Assembly (NCBI RefSeq): GCF_015712165.1 | Contig: NZ_JADPZX010000001.1 | Coordinates: 6,088,001 to 6,152,000 of the forward strand | Reading direction: 5' to 3' | DNA from: Streptomyces spinoverrucosus | GTDB lineage: Bacteria > Actinomycetota > Actinomycetes > Streptomycetales > Streptomycetaceae | DNA length: 64,000 nt | Shown here: piece after piece, positions 51,689 through 61,156 of the stretch | Layout of the letters: every line of letters begins with the position of its first letter | How positions within the stretch are numbered: the stretch's first letter is position 1 | The notes under the pieces: generated by a model | The model's input: the letters and a program-made list of their open reading frames with translations, nothing else | Database searches by the model: none | Told to the model about the DNA's origin: nothing | Program-made: the position numbers and the translations under genes

Positions 51689-54241
51689 TTACCTGGTCGC
51701 CAAGGTGAACAATGCCCGCCCGACCTGAGCGAATGCCCCCTTGGGGTGATCACGGAAGAGTGGTTCAGTGCCGAAGAGCACAGCGTGCGCGCCGCTGACC
51801 ACCGACGCCCGCCCCGCCGCGGCGGCGGGCCCGCCGGTGCCGTCCGGCAGCGCACGCCAGTGCCCGGACACGAGCGGATTCCCGGCCGCGTACGACTGCT
51901 CGATCCGCACCCCGCGTCCGAGGTCCGTGAACCACACCGGCGCGTAGACGAACGAGTGCTCCGGCGCGCCTGTGGTGATCCGGCCGCCGGTGTTCACCAC
52001 CCGCACCACCCCGTTGGCGTCGCCGTTGCCCTCGACGGGTTTGACCGGCAGCAGCCCGGCGTCGGCGTTGAGCGCCGCGCCGGCCGCGCCGCGCCCGACC
52101 AGACCGTGCCGGTCGAGGAAGCGGTCGAGAGCCTTCCGCGCCGCCGGGTTGAGGTCGTCGTACGCCAGCCCCGCCGACACGAACAGCACCTTCACCCCGG
52201 ACCAGTCGAAACCGGCGTTCAGCGTCCCGGTCGACACCGGCGTCACCTCGAAGCCCATCTCCCGCAGCGCGAACAGCTCGCCCGACGTGACGGCCGCGGC
52301 CACCCGTACGCGCGTCAGCGGGCTGCCGCCGGTCAGGCGGGTGGCGTCGAAGGCGACGTCGTACGTCCGTGCCGCGGCCGCCGCCTGCCGCCGTGCCGCG
52401 CCCGGCACGATCGCACTGCCGTCGGCCGCCGGCCGGACCCGGACGCCTTGGGCCAGCAGGGAGTTGAGGGCCGCCACCTCGCTTGGATCGTCGAGGCGCA
52501 GCCGGAGGTCGCCGTGCGGGGCGACGTACCCCACGTGTGCGGCCTCGCGCACCGGACGCAGCAGCACGTGGGACAGGCCCCGCACCGGCTCGACCGTGGC
52601 GCCCCACAGCAGGCCGAGGCTCCAGCCGGAGATGTCGTACATCGCCGACACCTTGTCGCTGATGTCCCGCCCGTCGGCCAGCAGCACGTTCGCGAGCCCG
52701 CGCTTGGGCTGGCGCATGTCCACGACGTACGAGCCCTTGGCGTACCACCGCCCGGAGAGCCGGAAGTCGTGCGGTGCGCGGCTTACGCGGACGTCGTGGG
52801 CGAGCAGGTGGTCGACGAGGCGCGCGGCGGCGGTGGGGGAGCGCTGGGCGGCGCCCGCCGGGATGACGTAGGCGCGGGGGAAGGTGGTGGTGTAGACGTC
52901 CTCCGGGCCGATGCCGGGGACGCCGGGTACGGTCTGCTCGGACACCGGCACCTGCGCGGCCCCCGCCGCACCGCGCCTGAAGACCTCGATCTGGTCGGCG
53001 ACCAGTGAACGGCGGTGTCCCCGCACGTAGTCGAGGGTCGCGTCGAGCGCGGCGCCCGCGACGGCCACGTTGATCGCGGCCCGGCGCCGCAGCTCGCGCT
53101 GCGGCAGGCTGTCGTAGGCGTTGTTGTTCACCTGGAGCGGGATCTCGACGGTGTGCGCGGCGACCGTGCCGTGGAAGGCCGCGTACTGCGGGGTGAAGAT
53201 GGGCGGCCAGTCGTCCCAGCCCTCCTCCTGGTCCCGGAAGGGGATCTGCGCGGGCTCGACGCCGTCCCTCCCGGGTGTGTGGCCGAGGCCGTTGACGGCG
53301 GCCTCCATGCCGAGGGCGTTGGCGTAGGTGTGCTTCAGGAAGAGGTCGTACTCGTAGTTCTCGCCGTGCGGCGGCGTGGTGGGCTCGATGAGCGTGCCGT
53401 TGACATAGCCGTGCAGGTCGAGCAGGACGGCCGGCTGCTTGTCGACCATGATCTGCCGCATCGCCCGCGTCTCGGGCTGGGAGGCGGTGACGAAGTCCCG
53501 GTTGAGGTCGAATCCGCCCGCGTTCGCGCGGGTTCCGGCGATACGGCCGTCCGGGTTGGCGGTGATGTTGAAGTACAGGCGGCTGTGCGCGAGCAGGTCC
53601 CTGGTCCGCGCGTCGTTCGCGGTCGCGAGCCGTTCGACGAGCTTGAGGGAGGCGTCGGTGCCCTCCCACTCGTTGCCGTGGATGTTGTTGTTGAAGAAGA
53701 CGGGCGTCTTGTACGCGGCCCTGATGCGCGGGTCCTTCGCGGCCGTCGTCGGCGCGTTCTCGATGAGCTCGCGCATCCGGGTCTGTTCGCGCGTCTGACG
53801 GGCCGTCTCCGGGGCGGTGACGGTGACGAGATAGAGCCGGTGGCCACCGGCCGAGCGGCCCGCGATCTCCACGCTCACCCGGTCGCCGAGGCGTTGCAGC
53901 GCGTTCAGCTTCGACGCGATGCCGTGGTACGGGGTGAGGCCCAGCTTGAGGGACTTGTCGGCCGGGTTCACGGGGTCCGCGGGGAGCTGCTGCTCACGCG
54001 GGTAACCACGTAACGCGTCCGAGAGATCGGGGACGGGCGCGGTGAACGCCTGACGGGCGGTGCTCGCCGGGGACTTGGCGGGGCGGTGGTCGAGGGCGGG
54101 GCCCTCCGTCTCCGCCCGGGTGACGGGGTCGGTGTCCGCGCCTGCCGGGACGGGGGCGGCCAGCAGGAGTGAGCCTGCCGTGGTGAGGGCGAGGGTGGCC
54201 ATCAGGACGGGTCTCGCAGAGGTCGTTCTCGTGATGCGCAC
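51689..54241 (-). CDS. Secreted M14 zinc carboxypeptidase
   Basis: 850-aa exported peptidase. The signal peptide covers the first 37 residues (RPVLMATLALTTAGSLLLAA). The M14 domain has zinc ligands in VFFNNNIHGNEWEGTDAS (His and Glu), the substrate region FNITANPDGRIAGTRANAGG, and LLDLHGYVNGTLIEP. The C-terminal 400 residues hold a class-I glutamine-amidotransferase-like fold (VKVLFVSAGLAYDDLNPAAR). GTG 54241, with GAGGAGG upstream, is preferred; the frame is open further. Likely extracellular peptide degradation. Confidence 0.88.
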   Translation of the reverse strand: MRITRTTSARPVLMATLALTTAGSLLLAAPVPAGADTDPVTRAETEGPALDHRPAKSPASTARQAFTAPVPDLSDALRGYPREQQLPADPVNPADKSLKLGLTPYHGIASKLNALQRLGDRVSVEIAGRSAGGHRLYLVTVTAPETARQTREQTRMRELIENAPTTAAKDPRIRAAYKTPVFFNNNIHGNEWEGTDASLKLVERLATANDARTRDLLAHSRLYFNITANPDGRIAGTRANAGGFDLNRDFVTASQPETRAMRQIMVDKQPAVLLDLHGYVNGTLIEPTTPPHGENYEYDLFLKHTYANALGMEAAVNGLGHTPGRDGVEPAQIPFRDQEEGWDDWPPIFTPQYAAFHGTVAAHTVEIPLQVNNNAYDSLPQRELRRRAAINVAVAGAALDATLDYVRGHRRSLVADQIEVFRRGAAGAAQVPVSEQTVPGVPGIGPEDVYTTTFPRAYVIPAGAAQRSPTAAARLVDHLLAHDVRVSRAPHDFRLSGRWYAKGSYVVDMRQPKRGLANVLLADGRDISDKVSAMYDISGWSLGLLWGATVEPVRGLSHVLLRPVREAAHVGYVAPHGDLRLRLDDPSEVAALNSLLAQGVRVRPAADGSAIVPGAARRQAAAAARTYDVAFDATRLTGGSPLTRVRVAAAVTSGELFALREMGFEVTPVSTGTLNAGFDWSGVKVLFVSAGLAYDDLNPAARKALDRFLDRHGLVGRGAAGAALNADAGLLPVKPVEGNGDANGVVRVVNTGGRITTGAPEHSFVYAPVWFTDLGRGVRIEQSYAAGNPLVSGHWRALPDGTGGPAAAAGRASVVSGAHAVLFGTEPLFRDHPKGAFAQVGRALFTLATR

Positions 54242-54428
54242 GCGTACCTCCTCCGGGTTCCTGAGATCGGTACGGCGAGGTGTACCTGTTCGACTCAACC
54301 GCAACAAGGGGGCGTTGGTGTCGCCGATACCGGCCGTTGCCCCGGATGGCCCACGGCGGCACTCGGGACCCTGCCGGTCGTTACGCCGGCGTGACCGCCC
54401 CCGGAGGCCGCCCCGATAGGGTTCCCCC

Positions 54429-55217
54429 ATGCACGATCTCGGGGCGGGTTTCAGCTATCTCCTGAAGGGCCAGCGTTGGGTGGCCCGGCACGGCAAGCAG
54501 TACGGCTTTGGGCTGCTGCCCGGCCTGATCACCCTCGTCCTCTACGCGGCGGCCCTGGTGGCGCTGGCGCTGTGGGGCGAGGACTTCGTCACCTGGGCGA
54601 CGCCCTTCGCCGACGACTGGTCCAGCCCCTGGCCCGGCCTGTTCCGCGGCTTCCTCACGGCCGTCCTCTTCGCCCTCGCCCTGCTGCTCTCTGTCCTCAC
54701 CTTCACGGCGGTCACGCTGCTGGTCGGCCAGCCCTTCTACGAGGCGCTGTCCGAGTCGGTCGACCGTGACGTCTCCCCGGACGGCACGGCGCCCGTCTCC
54801 CACCTGCCCCTGTACAAGGAGCTGTGGATCTCGGCCCGCGACAGCCTCCGGGTCCTGGCCCGCGCCGCCGTGTGGGGCGTGCTGCTCTTCGCCCTCGGCT
54901 TCGTCCCGGTGGCCGGCCAGACGGTCGTACCCGTGCTCGGCGTCTTCGTCACCGGCTTCTTCCTCACCGAGGAACTCACCTCCGTGGCCCTCCAGCGCCG
55001 GGGCGTCGAACTCCGCGACCGGCTCGCCCTGCTGCGCTCCCGCAGGACCCTGATCTGGGGCTTCGGCACGCCCCTCGGGCTCGCCTTCCTCGTCCCCTTC
55101 GTCGCCGTCTTCCTGATGCCGGGCGCGGTCGCGGGCGCGACGCTGCTGGCCCGGGAACTGCGGGGCGAGGAGATCGTCGAAGCCGCCCTCGACGAGGCCG
55201 AGGGCAGCTCCAGGTAA
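54429..55217 (+). CDS. EI24-domain integral membrane protein
   Basis: 262-aa membrane protein with four to six hydrophobic segments (GLLPGLITLVLYAAALVALA, VLFALALLLSVLTFTAVTLL, GVLLFALGFVPVAGQTVVPV) and the EI24/CysZ-type pattern TLLVGQPFYEALSESVDRDV. The bacterial family includes the CysZ sulfate transporter, but the role here is unknown. Divergent from the M14 peptidase gene and convergent with the next gene. Confidence 0.88.
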   Translation: MHDLGAGFSYLLKGQRWVARHGKQYGFGLLPGLITLVLYAAALVALALWGEDFVTWATPFADDWSSPWPGLFRGFLTAVLFALALLLSVLTFTAVTLLVGQPFYEALSESVDRDVSPDGTAPVSHLPLYKELWISARDSLRVLARAAVWGVLLFALGFVPVAGQTVVPVLGVFVTGFFLTEELTSVALQRRGVELRDRLALLRSRRTLIWGFGTPLGLAFLVPFVAVFLMPGAVAGATLLARELRGEEIVEAALDEAEGSSR

Positions 55218-55225
55218 CGGCGACC

Positions 55226-56467
55226 TCAGTGCCGCGAGTGCGCGTCGGCCGCGGCGGTCACGATCGCCCGTACCTGCGCGATGATGTCCAGCCGGTTCTG
55301 CACGAACTCGGGGTCGGTGACCTCGGTGGTGTTGCCCGCGCCGAACTGCAGTACAGGCGTGTGCACGTGCCCGCCGGGCAGCGTGTCGTGCAGCCCCAGC
55401 CGGTCCCGTAGCAGCGTCGCCCGGTAGGCGATCTCGTTGGAGAGGTAGTTCCCGCCGCCCCCGGCGCGTGCCGTCGACCCGGGGGTCGGCCCGTCCGGCC
55501 GGACGACGGCCTCGGTGCCGCCCGCCGGTATCTCGGTCACGCTGGTGTTGTCGTACACCGGGAACCTGCCGGTGCCGGCGGTCACGATCCGCTCGTACGG
55601 CAGGGTCGTCGACGTCCACTGCGGCTGCGAGGCCGGGTCGGTGACCGGGACGGTCTCCGTCCGGCTGACGTTCTCGTTGTCCGGGAACCCGCCCCGCCAG
55701 GCCCCGTTGGTCCGCTCGATGTCGAACCGCCCGACGCGGCCCTGGCTCACGGTCGTGAAGAGATCGACCTTCGGCAGATACGGCCGTAGCGTCCGCTCCA
55801 CCGTGCCGTCCGCGAAGTCCTGCCAGCGCACCGGGAACACGGCGGTCTCCACCCGCGCCGGCCCGTCCGCCGTCCGGATCACCACGCCGTCGAGGGCGAG
55901 CGCGGTGGCACCGGACGGATTGGAGATCCGCACGTCCCGGTCCAGGGTGAACGGATCGAACCCGGTGACAAGGATCCGCTTCATGCCCTTGCCGCCGCGC
56001 GGATAGTGGAGGTCGCTCTGCCCGCGCGAGGTCCGCTCCAACGCGTCCAGCAGCGCCGCCCGCCCCCGCTCACCGAGCCCGAACTCCGGCTCCCAGCCGC
56101 GCACTTCCCGGGTCATCCCCAACCGCGCCCAGTACAGGGGTCGATCGTCGTCCCGGCTGAGATCCCCCTCGACCGGCCCCCGCCCCTGCGCCCGGTCCAC
56201 CGCCCGCCGCCACAGCGCCGACCCTTCCCGTACGACGATCCGGTGGGCCTGCGCGTACGACCGGGCCGCACCCAGCGCGTCCGCGAACCCGGGCGCCACC
56301 TCGTCGAATCCGGACCGCCGCAGAATCTCCTGCGGCACGGCCCGCTCCAGTCGCTGTTCCTCGACGGTGTACGCCGGTTGTGCCGAAGCGGTGGCGCCGG
56401 CCGGGGTGGCGAGCCCGGCCACCAGGACACATCCGAGTACACCGATGCCAACACGTATGGAATTCAA
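55226..56467 (-). CDS. Secreted pyroglutamyl-peptidase-like (C15) protein with altered nucleophile
   Basis: 413 aa with a signal peptide (VGIGVLGCVLVAGLATPAGA) and a C-terminal C15-type domain: RILVTGFDPFTLDRDVRISN, then GGGGNYLSNEIAYRATLLRD and PGGHVHTPVLQFG with the expected His. The catalytic Cys of the YxCN motif in pyroglutamyl peptidases is Ser343 here. Residues 40-190 are an extra domain. The TTG at 56467 with GGAAGGA upstream is the best start; no in-frame ATG precedes the signal peptide closely. It may be a serine variant or a non-enzymatic relative. Confidence 0.75.
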   Translation of the reverse strand: MNSIRVGIGVLGCVLVAGLATPAGATASAQPAYTVEEQRLERAVPQEILRRSGFDEVAPGFADALGAARSYAQAHRIVVREGSALWRRAVDRAQGRGPVEGDLSRDDDRPLYWARLGMTREVRGWEPEFGLGERGRAALLDALERTSRGQSDLHYPRGGKGMKRILVTGFDPFTLDRDVRISNPSGATALALDGVVIRTADGPARVETAVFPVRWQDFADGTVERTLRPYLPKVDLFTTVSQGRVGRFDIERTNGAWRGGFPDNENVSRTETVPVTDPASQPQWTSTTLPYERIVTAGTGRFPVYDNTSVTEIPAGGTEAVVRPDGPTPGSTARAGGGGNYLSNEIAYRATLLRDRLGLHDTLPGGHVHTPVLQFGAGNTTEVTDPEFVQNRLDIIAQVRAIVTAAADAHSRH

Positions 56468-56681
56468 GGGGTTCGGGTCCTTCCGTCGCAGTGGGGTGCA
56501 GTCCGGGAACGGCCGCAGTATCCCGTGACGGAAGAGGCCTGCGCCATGGTCCGTGACGCAGGGGCGCGCCTCACGGTCGTTTGTGAAAGGTTCGTACGAG
56601 ATCCAGGCGGGCCGCTCGATCGCGGACCGCAGGATCACGCCGACGACTACCGTCTGATCCAGGGCGATGGGTCCCACGAGC

Positions 56682-56717
56682 AGCCCCGGTCCGGGACCTG
56701 ACATCCGGACCGGGGCT
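56682..56717 (-). terminator. Stem-loop downstream of the GDSL lipoprotein gene
   Basis: AGCCCCGGTCCGG (56682-56694) pairs perfectly with CCGGACCGGGGCT (56705-56717) around a 10-nt loop, 50 nt after the stop of the GDSL gene. The surrounding 300 bases (56468-56766) hold no supportable gene; the rest is presumably the promoter region of the C15-like gene. Confidence 0.8.
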
Positions 56718-56766
56718 CACGGGAGCAACGCACAGCGGAGCACGGCCGTGCCGTCGGACCGAAACC

Positions 56767-57657
56767 CTAAGGCTTCTCGCTGGTGACCTTCCGATAGGCG
56801 ATCTCCGCCAGCCGCGCCTGACCGTTCTTGCTCGGGTGGAACCAGTCCCAAGGGCTCAACTGCGCGGTGCCGAAGCGGTACTCGAACACCGCCCCGCCGT
56901 CGTACCGGCAGTACTCGTCCGCCCCGCAGACCTCCGCCAGCACGGCGTTGTAGTCCATCACCCGCCGCTGCACCGTCGCGCGCCGCTCGTTGGCCGCCGC
57001 GTCCACCGCGTCCGCGTCGCCCAGCATCGACGGGCAGATCCCCAGCTTCCACACCTGCTTGCCCAGCGGGTTCGTACGGCCCTCGGACCACAGCCGCATC
57101 AGGTTCGGAATGCTCGCCACATACACCTGAGCCTTGGGCAGGGCCTCGCGCAGCGTGTGCAGCGCGTCCTCGAAGTCGGCCCGGAAGTCGTCCACCGGCG
57201 TCATCGCCGACGTCGAGGACCGGCAGGCGTCGTTCGCGCCCGTCATCACCGTCACGAGCTCCGGCTCGCGCGCCGCCGCACGCTCCATCTGCGCCGGGAG
57301 GTCCGCCATCGCCGTCCCGCTCACCGCGTAGTTCCAGCTGTGCGTGGCGGCCCGCGCGCCCAGCAGCCGTACGGCGAGGCTGTTCACCTCGGGACTGTCG
57401 CCGGTCGCCCAGGACACCTCCGGGCAGTCCACCAGCACCGCGCAGGCGTCGAACCCACGGGTGATGGAGTCACCGACGGCGGCGATCGACCCGGGACTGC
57501 GGTCCCACACCACCGCCGGACCCGCCTCGGCCCGCTGCCGGCCCAGGCCGGCCTCGTCCGGCCCGTCGCCGCCCATGGCATCGCAGCCGGTCAGTCCCAC
57601 CACGGCAGCCGTGAGCACGGCCACCGCGGTTCGCACCCGCTGTCCGGTCTTCCGCAT
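56767..57657 (-). CDS. SGNH/GDSL-family lipoprotein hydrolase
   Basis: 296-aa lipase/esterase with lipobox VGLTGC (modified Cys25). SGNH blocks are visible: AAVGDSITRGFD (Ser), WNYAVSGTAMADL (Gly), MTGANDACRSS (Asn) and PWDWFHPSKNGQARLA (Asp and His). Predicted to be anchored on the outer face of the membrane. It stands alone with its own terminator. Confidence 0.92.
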   Translation of the reverse strand: MRKTGQRVRTAVAVLTAAVVGLTGCDAMGGDGPDEAGLGRQRAEAGPAVVWDRSPGSIAAVGDSITRGFDACAVLVDCPEVSWATGDSPEVNSLAVRLLGARAATHSWNYAVSGTAMADLPAQMERAAAREPELVTVMTGANDACRSSTSAMTPVDDFRADFEDALHTLREALPKAQVYVASIPNLMRLWSEGRTNPLGKQVWKLGICPSMLGDADAVDAAANERRATVQRRVMDYNAVLAEVCGADEYCRYDGGAVFEYRFGTAQLSPWDWFHPSKNGQARLAEIAYRKVTSEKP

Positions 57658-57909
57658 CGTCCGCCGGCCCCCTCACTCGCTCTCCTTGACCCCCTCCATA
57701 CAACGCGCGAAGGTTCCCGGCCGCTCGCTGTGCAACGGGTCACGCCCGTACAAGCGTCCCCCTGGGTGAATGGCGGGAGTTTCCGGGCGCCGGGACCGAC
57801 GGTACGTCACACTCCTTGCGCCGCCGCACGGTAGCCTCGCCATCAACGTGGCCGACCGGCCACCGCCGCCCTGCCAGCCGCAACACGCCCGCTCAGCCCG
57901 GAGGTCCCG

Positions 57910-58404
57910 GTGACGACACGTGGAGTCCTGTACGTGCACTCCGCGCCGCGCGCGCTGTGCCCGCACGTCGAGTGGGCCGTCGCCGGGGTGCTCGGCACGC
58001 GCGTCAACCTCGACTGGATCCGGCAGCCGGCCGCGCCCGGCACGTGGCGCTCGGAGTTCTCCTGGCAGGGCGAGCCCGGCACCGCCTCCAAACTGGCCTC
58101 GGCGCTGCGCGGCTGGCAACTCCTGCGCTTCGAGGTCACCGCCGAACCCTGCGCCACCGCCGAGGGCGAGCGCTACAGCTGCACCCCCGACCTCGGCATC
58201 TTCCACGCCGTCACCGGCATCCACGGCGACATCCTCATCCCCGAGGACCGCCTCCGCGCGGCCCTGACCCGCGCCCAGCAGGATGAAACGGACCTGGAAG
58301 CGGAAATCGCCAAACTCCTGGGCAAGCCGTGGGACGACGAGTTGGAGCCGTTCAGGTACGCGGGTGAGGGAGCACCGGTCCGCTGGCTGCACCAGGTGGT
58401 CTGA
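57910..58404 (+). CDS. DUF3145 protein
   Basis: 164-aa actinobacterial protein with the DUF3145 pattern: GVLYVHSAPRALCPHVEWAV, VNLDWIRQPAAPGTWRSEFS and GIFHAVTGIHGDILIPEDRL. Function unknown. In Streptomyces it sits next to, and convergent with, the fab operon, as here, although an IS30 element now lies between. The 250 bases upstream (57658-57909) hold no gene I can support. Confidence 0.92.
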   Translation: MTTRGVLYVHSAPRALCPHVEWAVAGVLGTRVNLDWIRQPAAPGTWRSEFSWQGEPGTASKLASALRGWQLLRFEVTAEPCATAEGERYSCTPDLGIFHAVTGIHGDILIPEDRLRAALTRAQQDETDLEAEIAKLLGKPWDDELEPFRYAGEGAPVRWLHQVV

Positions 58405-58440
58405 AGCCTGGACAGGTGAAGGGCCCCCACCTCGCTTCAG

Positions 58441-59728
58441 TTCTAGTGGTCGTTGCAACACCCCAGTTCAGGGGTGGCAATGGACTTCGAGATTCGTGGG
58501 GACCGGACGGCTCAGGGGCCTGTGAAGCTGAGCCGGGAGCGGACGGAATACTCCCGGCTCGTGCAACAGGGCTACAGCAACAAGGAAGCCTGCCGGCTGG
58601 TCGGTATCGACGAGCGGACCGGCAGAAAGTGGCGTAACGGCCGCAGCGCCGACCGTAGGCAGAAGGCGGCACCACCGATCAACGCGGTGGTGCCGCCTTC
58701 TGGTCCGTCCCGGTATCTGCGTGAGGCCGACCGGATCTACATCGCTGACCGGCTGCGGGAGAAGGCCACGCTCCGGGCGATCGCGGCCGAGCTGGGCCGT
58801 AGCCCGTCCACCGTCAGCCGCGAGATCCGCCGTAACCGGCATCCGGGCAACGGCCAGTACCGGCCGCACGCCGCCCAGGCCCGCGCCGATGCCCGCCGGC
58901 CCCGCCCCAAGCCGGGAAAGATCAGCCGGAACCGTGAGCTGCGGGACTTCATCCAGGACCACCTGCATCTACGGTGGAGTCCGGAGCAGATCTGCCAGGC
59001 TCTGCGGGCACAGTTGCCCGAGCGGCCGGAGATGCATGTGGTCCACGAGACGGTTTACCAGGCTCTCTACGTCCAAGGACGCGGAGAGTTGCGCCGTGAG
59101 CTGGCCCGCGCCCTGCGGACCGGTCGCGCCCGGCGCAAGCCGCGTCGCCAGGCCCAGCAGCGCCAGCCACGGTTTTCCACCCCCATGGTGATGATCAGCG
59201 AACGGCCCGCCGAAGCGGAAGACCGGGCCGTGCCCGGCCACTGGGAAGGCGACCTCATCATCGGCAAGGACGGTAAGTCGGCCATCGGCACCCTGGTCGA
59301 GCGCGCCACCCGCTACGTCATGCTCCTGCACCTGCCCGGCGACCACGGCGCCGAGAGCGTCCGGGACGTGCTGGTCACCACGGTCCAGACCCTGCCCTCG
59401 CACCTCACACGGTCCCTGACCTGGGACCAGGGAAGCGAGATGGGCGCCCACGGCGCGTTCACCGTCGCCACCGGCATCCCGGTCTACTTCTGCGACCCGG
59501 CCAGCCCCTGGCAGCGAGGCTCCAACGAGAACACCAACGGCCTGCTGCGGCAGTACTTCCCCAAGGGCACCGACCTCTCGGTCCACACCCGCAAGCACCT
59601 GGACGCCGTGGCCGCCGAACTCAACGGTCGCCCACGCAAAACGCTCGGCTGGGAAACCCCAGCCGAGCGCCTGCATAAACTGCTCGCGGCCTGATCAACA
59701 CGACCACGTGTTGCGACGACCCCTAGAA
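58441..59728 (+). mobile_element. IS30-family insertion sequence, 1288 bp
   Basis: Imperfect terminal inverted repeats TTCTAGTGGTCGTTGCAACA (left, 58441) and the right end reading TTCTAGGGGTCGTCGCAACA on the minus strand. Flanked by a 2-bp direct repeat AG (58439-58440 and 59729-59730), which fits the short duplications of the family. It holds one transposase gene. Ends were set by comparing the two sides and the terminator arms. Confidence 0.82.
58480..59694 (+). CDS. IS30-family DDE transposase
   Basis: 404 aa. The N-terminal helix-turn-helix includes LREKATLRAIAAELGRSPST and VSREIRRNR. The catalytic triad is Asp258 (GHWEGDLIIG), Asp316 (TWDQGSE) and Glu350 (QRGSNENTNGLLRQYFP), with the final PRKTLGWETPAERL motif typical of IS30. 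Reading frame intact. ATG 58480 is preferred over an in-frame ATG near 58453. Confidence 0.95.
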   Translation: MDFEIRGDRTAQGPVKLSRERTEYSRLVQQGYSNKEACRLVGIDERTGRKWRNGRSADRRQKAAPPINAVVPPSGPSRYLREADRIYIADRLREKATLRAIAAELGRSPSTVSREIRRNRHPGNGQYRPHAAQARADARRPRPKPGKISRNRELRDFIQDHLHLRWSPEQICQALRAQLPERPEMHVVHETVYQALYVQGRGELRRELARALRTGRARRKPRRQAQQRQPRFSTPMVMISERPAEAEDRAVPGHWEGDLIIGKDGKSAIGTLVERATRYVMLLHLPGDHGAESVRDVLVTTVQTLPSHLTRSLTWDQGSEMGAHGAFTVATGIPVYFCDPASPWQRGSNENTNGLLRQYFPKGTDLSVHTRKHLDAVAAELNGRPRKTLGWETPAERLHKLLAA

Positions 59729-59800
59729 AGCACCTCGAAAGGTGGGGGCCCTTCACGTACGTATGGGTGCTTCTCAGACTGTCTTTCTCAGGCTGTCTTC

Positions 59801-61072
59801 TCAGACCGTCCGGAACGCCAGCACCACGTTGTGCCCACCGAACCCGAACGAGTCGTTCAGCGCGGCGATACGCCCCTCGACGGGCAGCTTCCGCGCCTCA
59901 CCGCGCACCACATCGGCATTCGCCTCGGCCTCGGGGTCGAGGTTCTCGATGTTGATGGTCGGCGGAGCCACCCGGTGGTACAGCGCGAGCACGGTCGCGA
60001 CCGTCTCGACACCGCCCGCACCACCCAGCAGATGACCGGTCATCGACTTCGTCGCGGACACCGCGATGTGGTCGGTGTCGTCACCGAACACCTTCCGCAG
60101 CGCCTTCAGCTCGGCGACGTCACCGGCCGGCGTCGACGTGGCGTGCGCGTTGACGTGCACGATCTCCGCCGGATCCAGATCCGTACGCTCCAGCAGGTTC
60201 TGCAGGGCGTGGCTGATGCCACGTCCTTCCGGCTCCGGCTGCACGATGTCGTGGCTGTCGGCGGAGATGCCCTGTCCGACCGCCTCGGCGTACACCCGCG
60301 CCCCGCGCTTCGCGGCGTGCTCGGCGGACTCCAGGACGACGACACCGGCGCCCTCGCCGAGGACGAAGCCGTCGCGGGCGACGTCGTAGGGACGCGACGC
60401 GCCCTGCGGGTCGTCGTTGTTCTTGGACATCGCCATCATGTTGCCGAACGCGGCGATCGGCAGCGGGTGGATCGCCGCCTCCGTACCACCGGCGACGACG
60501 ATGTCGGCGCGGCCGGAGCGGATCATCTCGATGGCGTAGCCGATGGCCTCGGCGCCCGAGGCGCACGCGGAGACCGGGGTGTGCACGCCCGCCCGGGCGC
60601 CCACGGCCAGACCCACGTTCGCGGAGGGGCTGTTCGGCATCAGCATGGGGACGGTGTGCGGGGAGACCCGGCGTACGCCCTTCTCCTTCAGCACGTCGTA
60701 CTGGTCGAGCAGGGTCGTCACACCGCCGATGCCGGAGGCGATGACCGCGCCGAGCCGGTCCGGGTCGACCTCGGCGCCCTCGCCGGCCTTGGCGTTGAAA
60801 CCGGCGTCGGCCCACGCCTCCTGCGCGGCGATCAGCGCGAACTGCGCCGAGCGGTCGAGGCGGCGGGCCTGCGGCCGCGGGATGGTCTCGGTGGGTTCCA
60901 CCGCGACCGGCGCGGCGATGCGGACCGCCTGCTCGGCGGCCCACTCCTGCTCCAGGGGCTTGACGCCGGAACGACCGGCGACCAAGCCCTCCCAGGTAGA
61001 GGCTGCGTCGCCACCCAGCGGTGTGGTTGCGCCGATACCGGTGACGACCACGGTGCGATTGGTCGGGCTCAC
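59801..61072 (-). CDS. fabF: Beta-ketoacyl-ACP synthase II FabF
   Basis: 423-aa condensing enzyme of type II fatty acid synthesis, elongating acyl-ACP with malonyl-ACP. Active-site Cys170 in HTPVSACASGAE, and both histidines in VNAHATSTPAGD and KSMTGHLLGGAGG. Last gene of the fabD-fabH-acpP-fabF operon, 84 nt after acpP. Ends before the (now split) terminator. Confidence 0.97.
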   Translation of the reverse strand: MSPTNRTVVVTGIGATTPLGGDAASTWEGLVAGRSGVKPLEQEWAAEQAVRIAAPVAVEPTETIPRPQARRLDRSAQFALIAAQEAWADAGFNAKAGEGAEVDPDRLGAVIASGIGGVTTLLDQYDVLKEKGVRRVSPHTVPMLMPNSPSANVGLAVGARAGVHTPVSACASGAEAIGYAIEMIRSGRADIVVAGGTEAAIHPLPIAAFGNMMAMSKNNDDPQGASRPYDVARDGFVLGEGAGVVVLESAEHAAKRGARVYAEAVGQGISADSHDIVQPEPEGRGISHALQNLLERTDLDPAEIVHVNAHATSTPAGDVAELKALRKVFGDDTDHIAVSATKSMTGHLLGGAGGVETVATVLALYHRVAPPTINIENLDPEAEANADVVRGEARKLPVEGRIAALNDSFGFGGHNVVLAFRTV

Positions 61073-61156
61073 GGGAATTCTTTCTCCAACGGATACGAGG
61101 ATTCAGCGGCGCCACCGCCGGGTGGCGGGGCCGGAGACACCCGGCCCAGGGGGCCT

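Larger units (their letters stand above)
58416..59756. terminator. Bidirectional terminator split by the IS30 element
   Basis: Arm GTGAAGGGCCCCCACCT at 58416-58432 and its exact complement AGGTGGGGGCCCTTCAC at 59740-59756 lie just outside the insertion sequence. Without the element they form a 17-bp stem with a 16-nt loop, between the convergent DUF3145 and fabF genes. The insertion placed about 1.3 kb in the loop. Confidence 0.85.
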
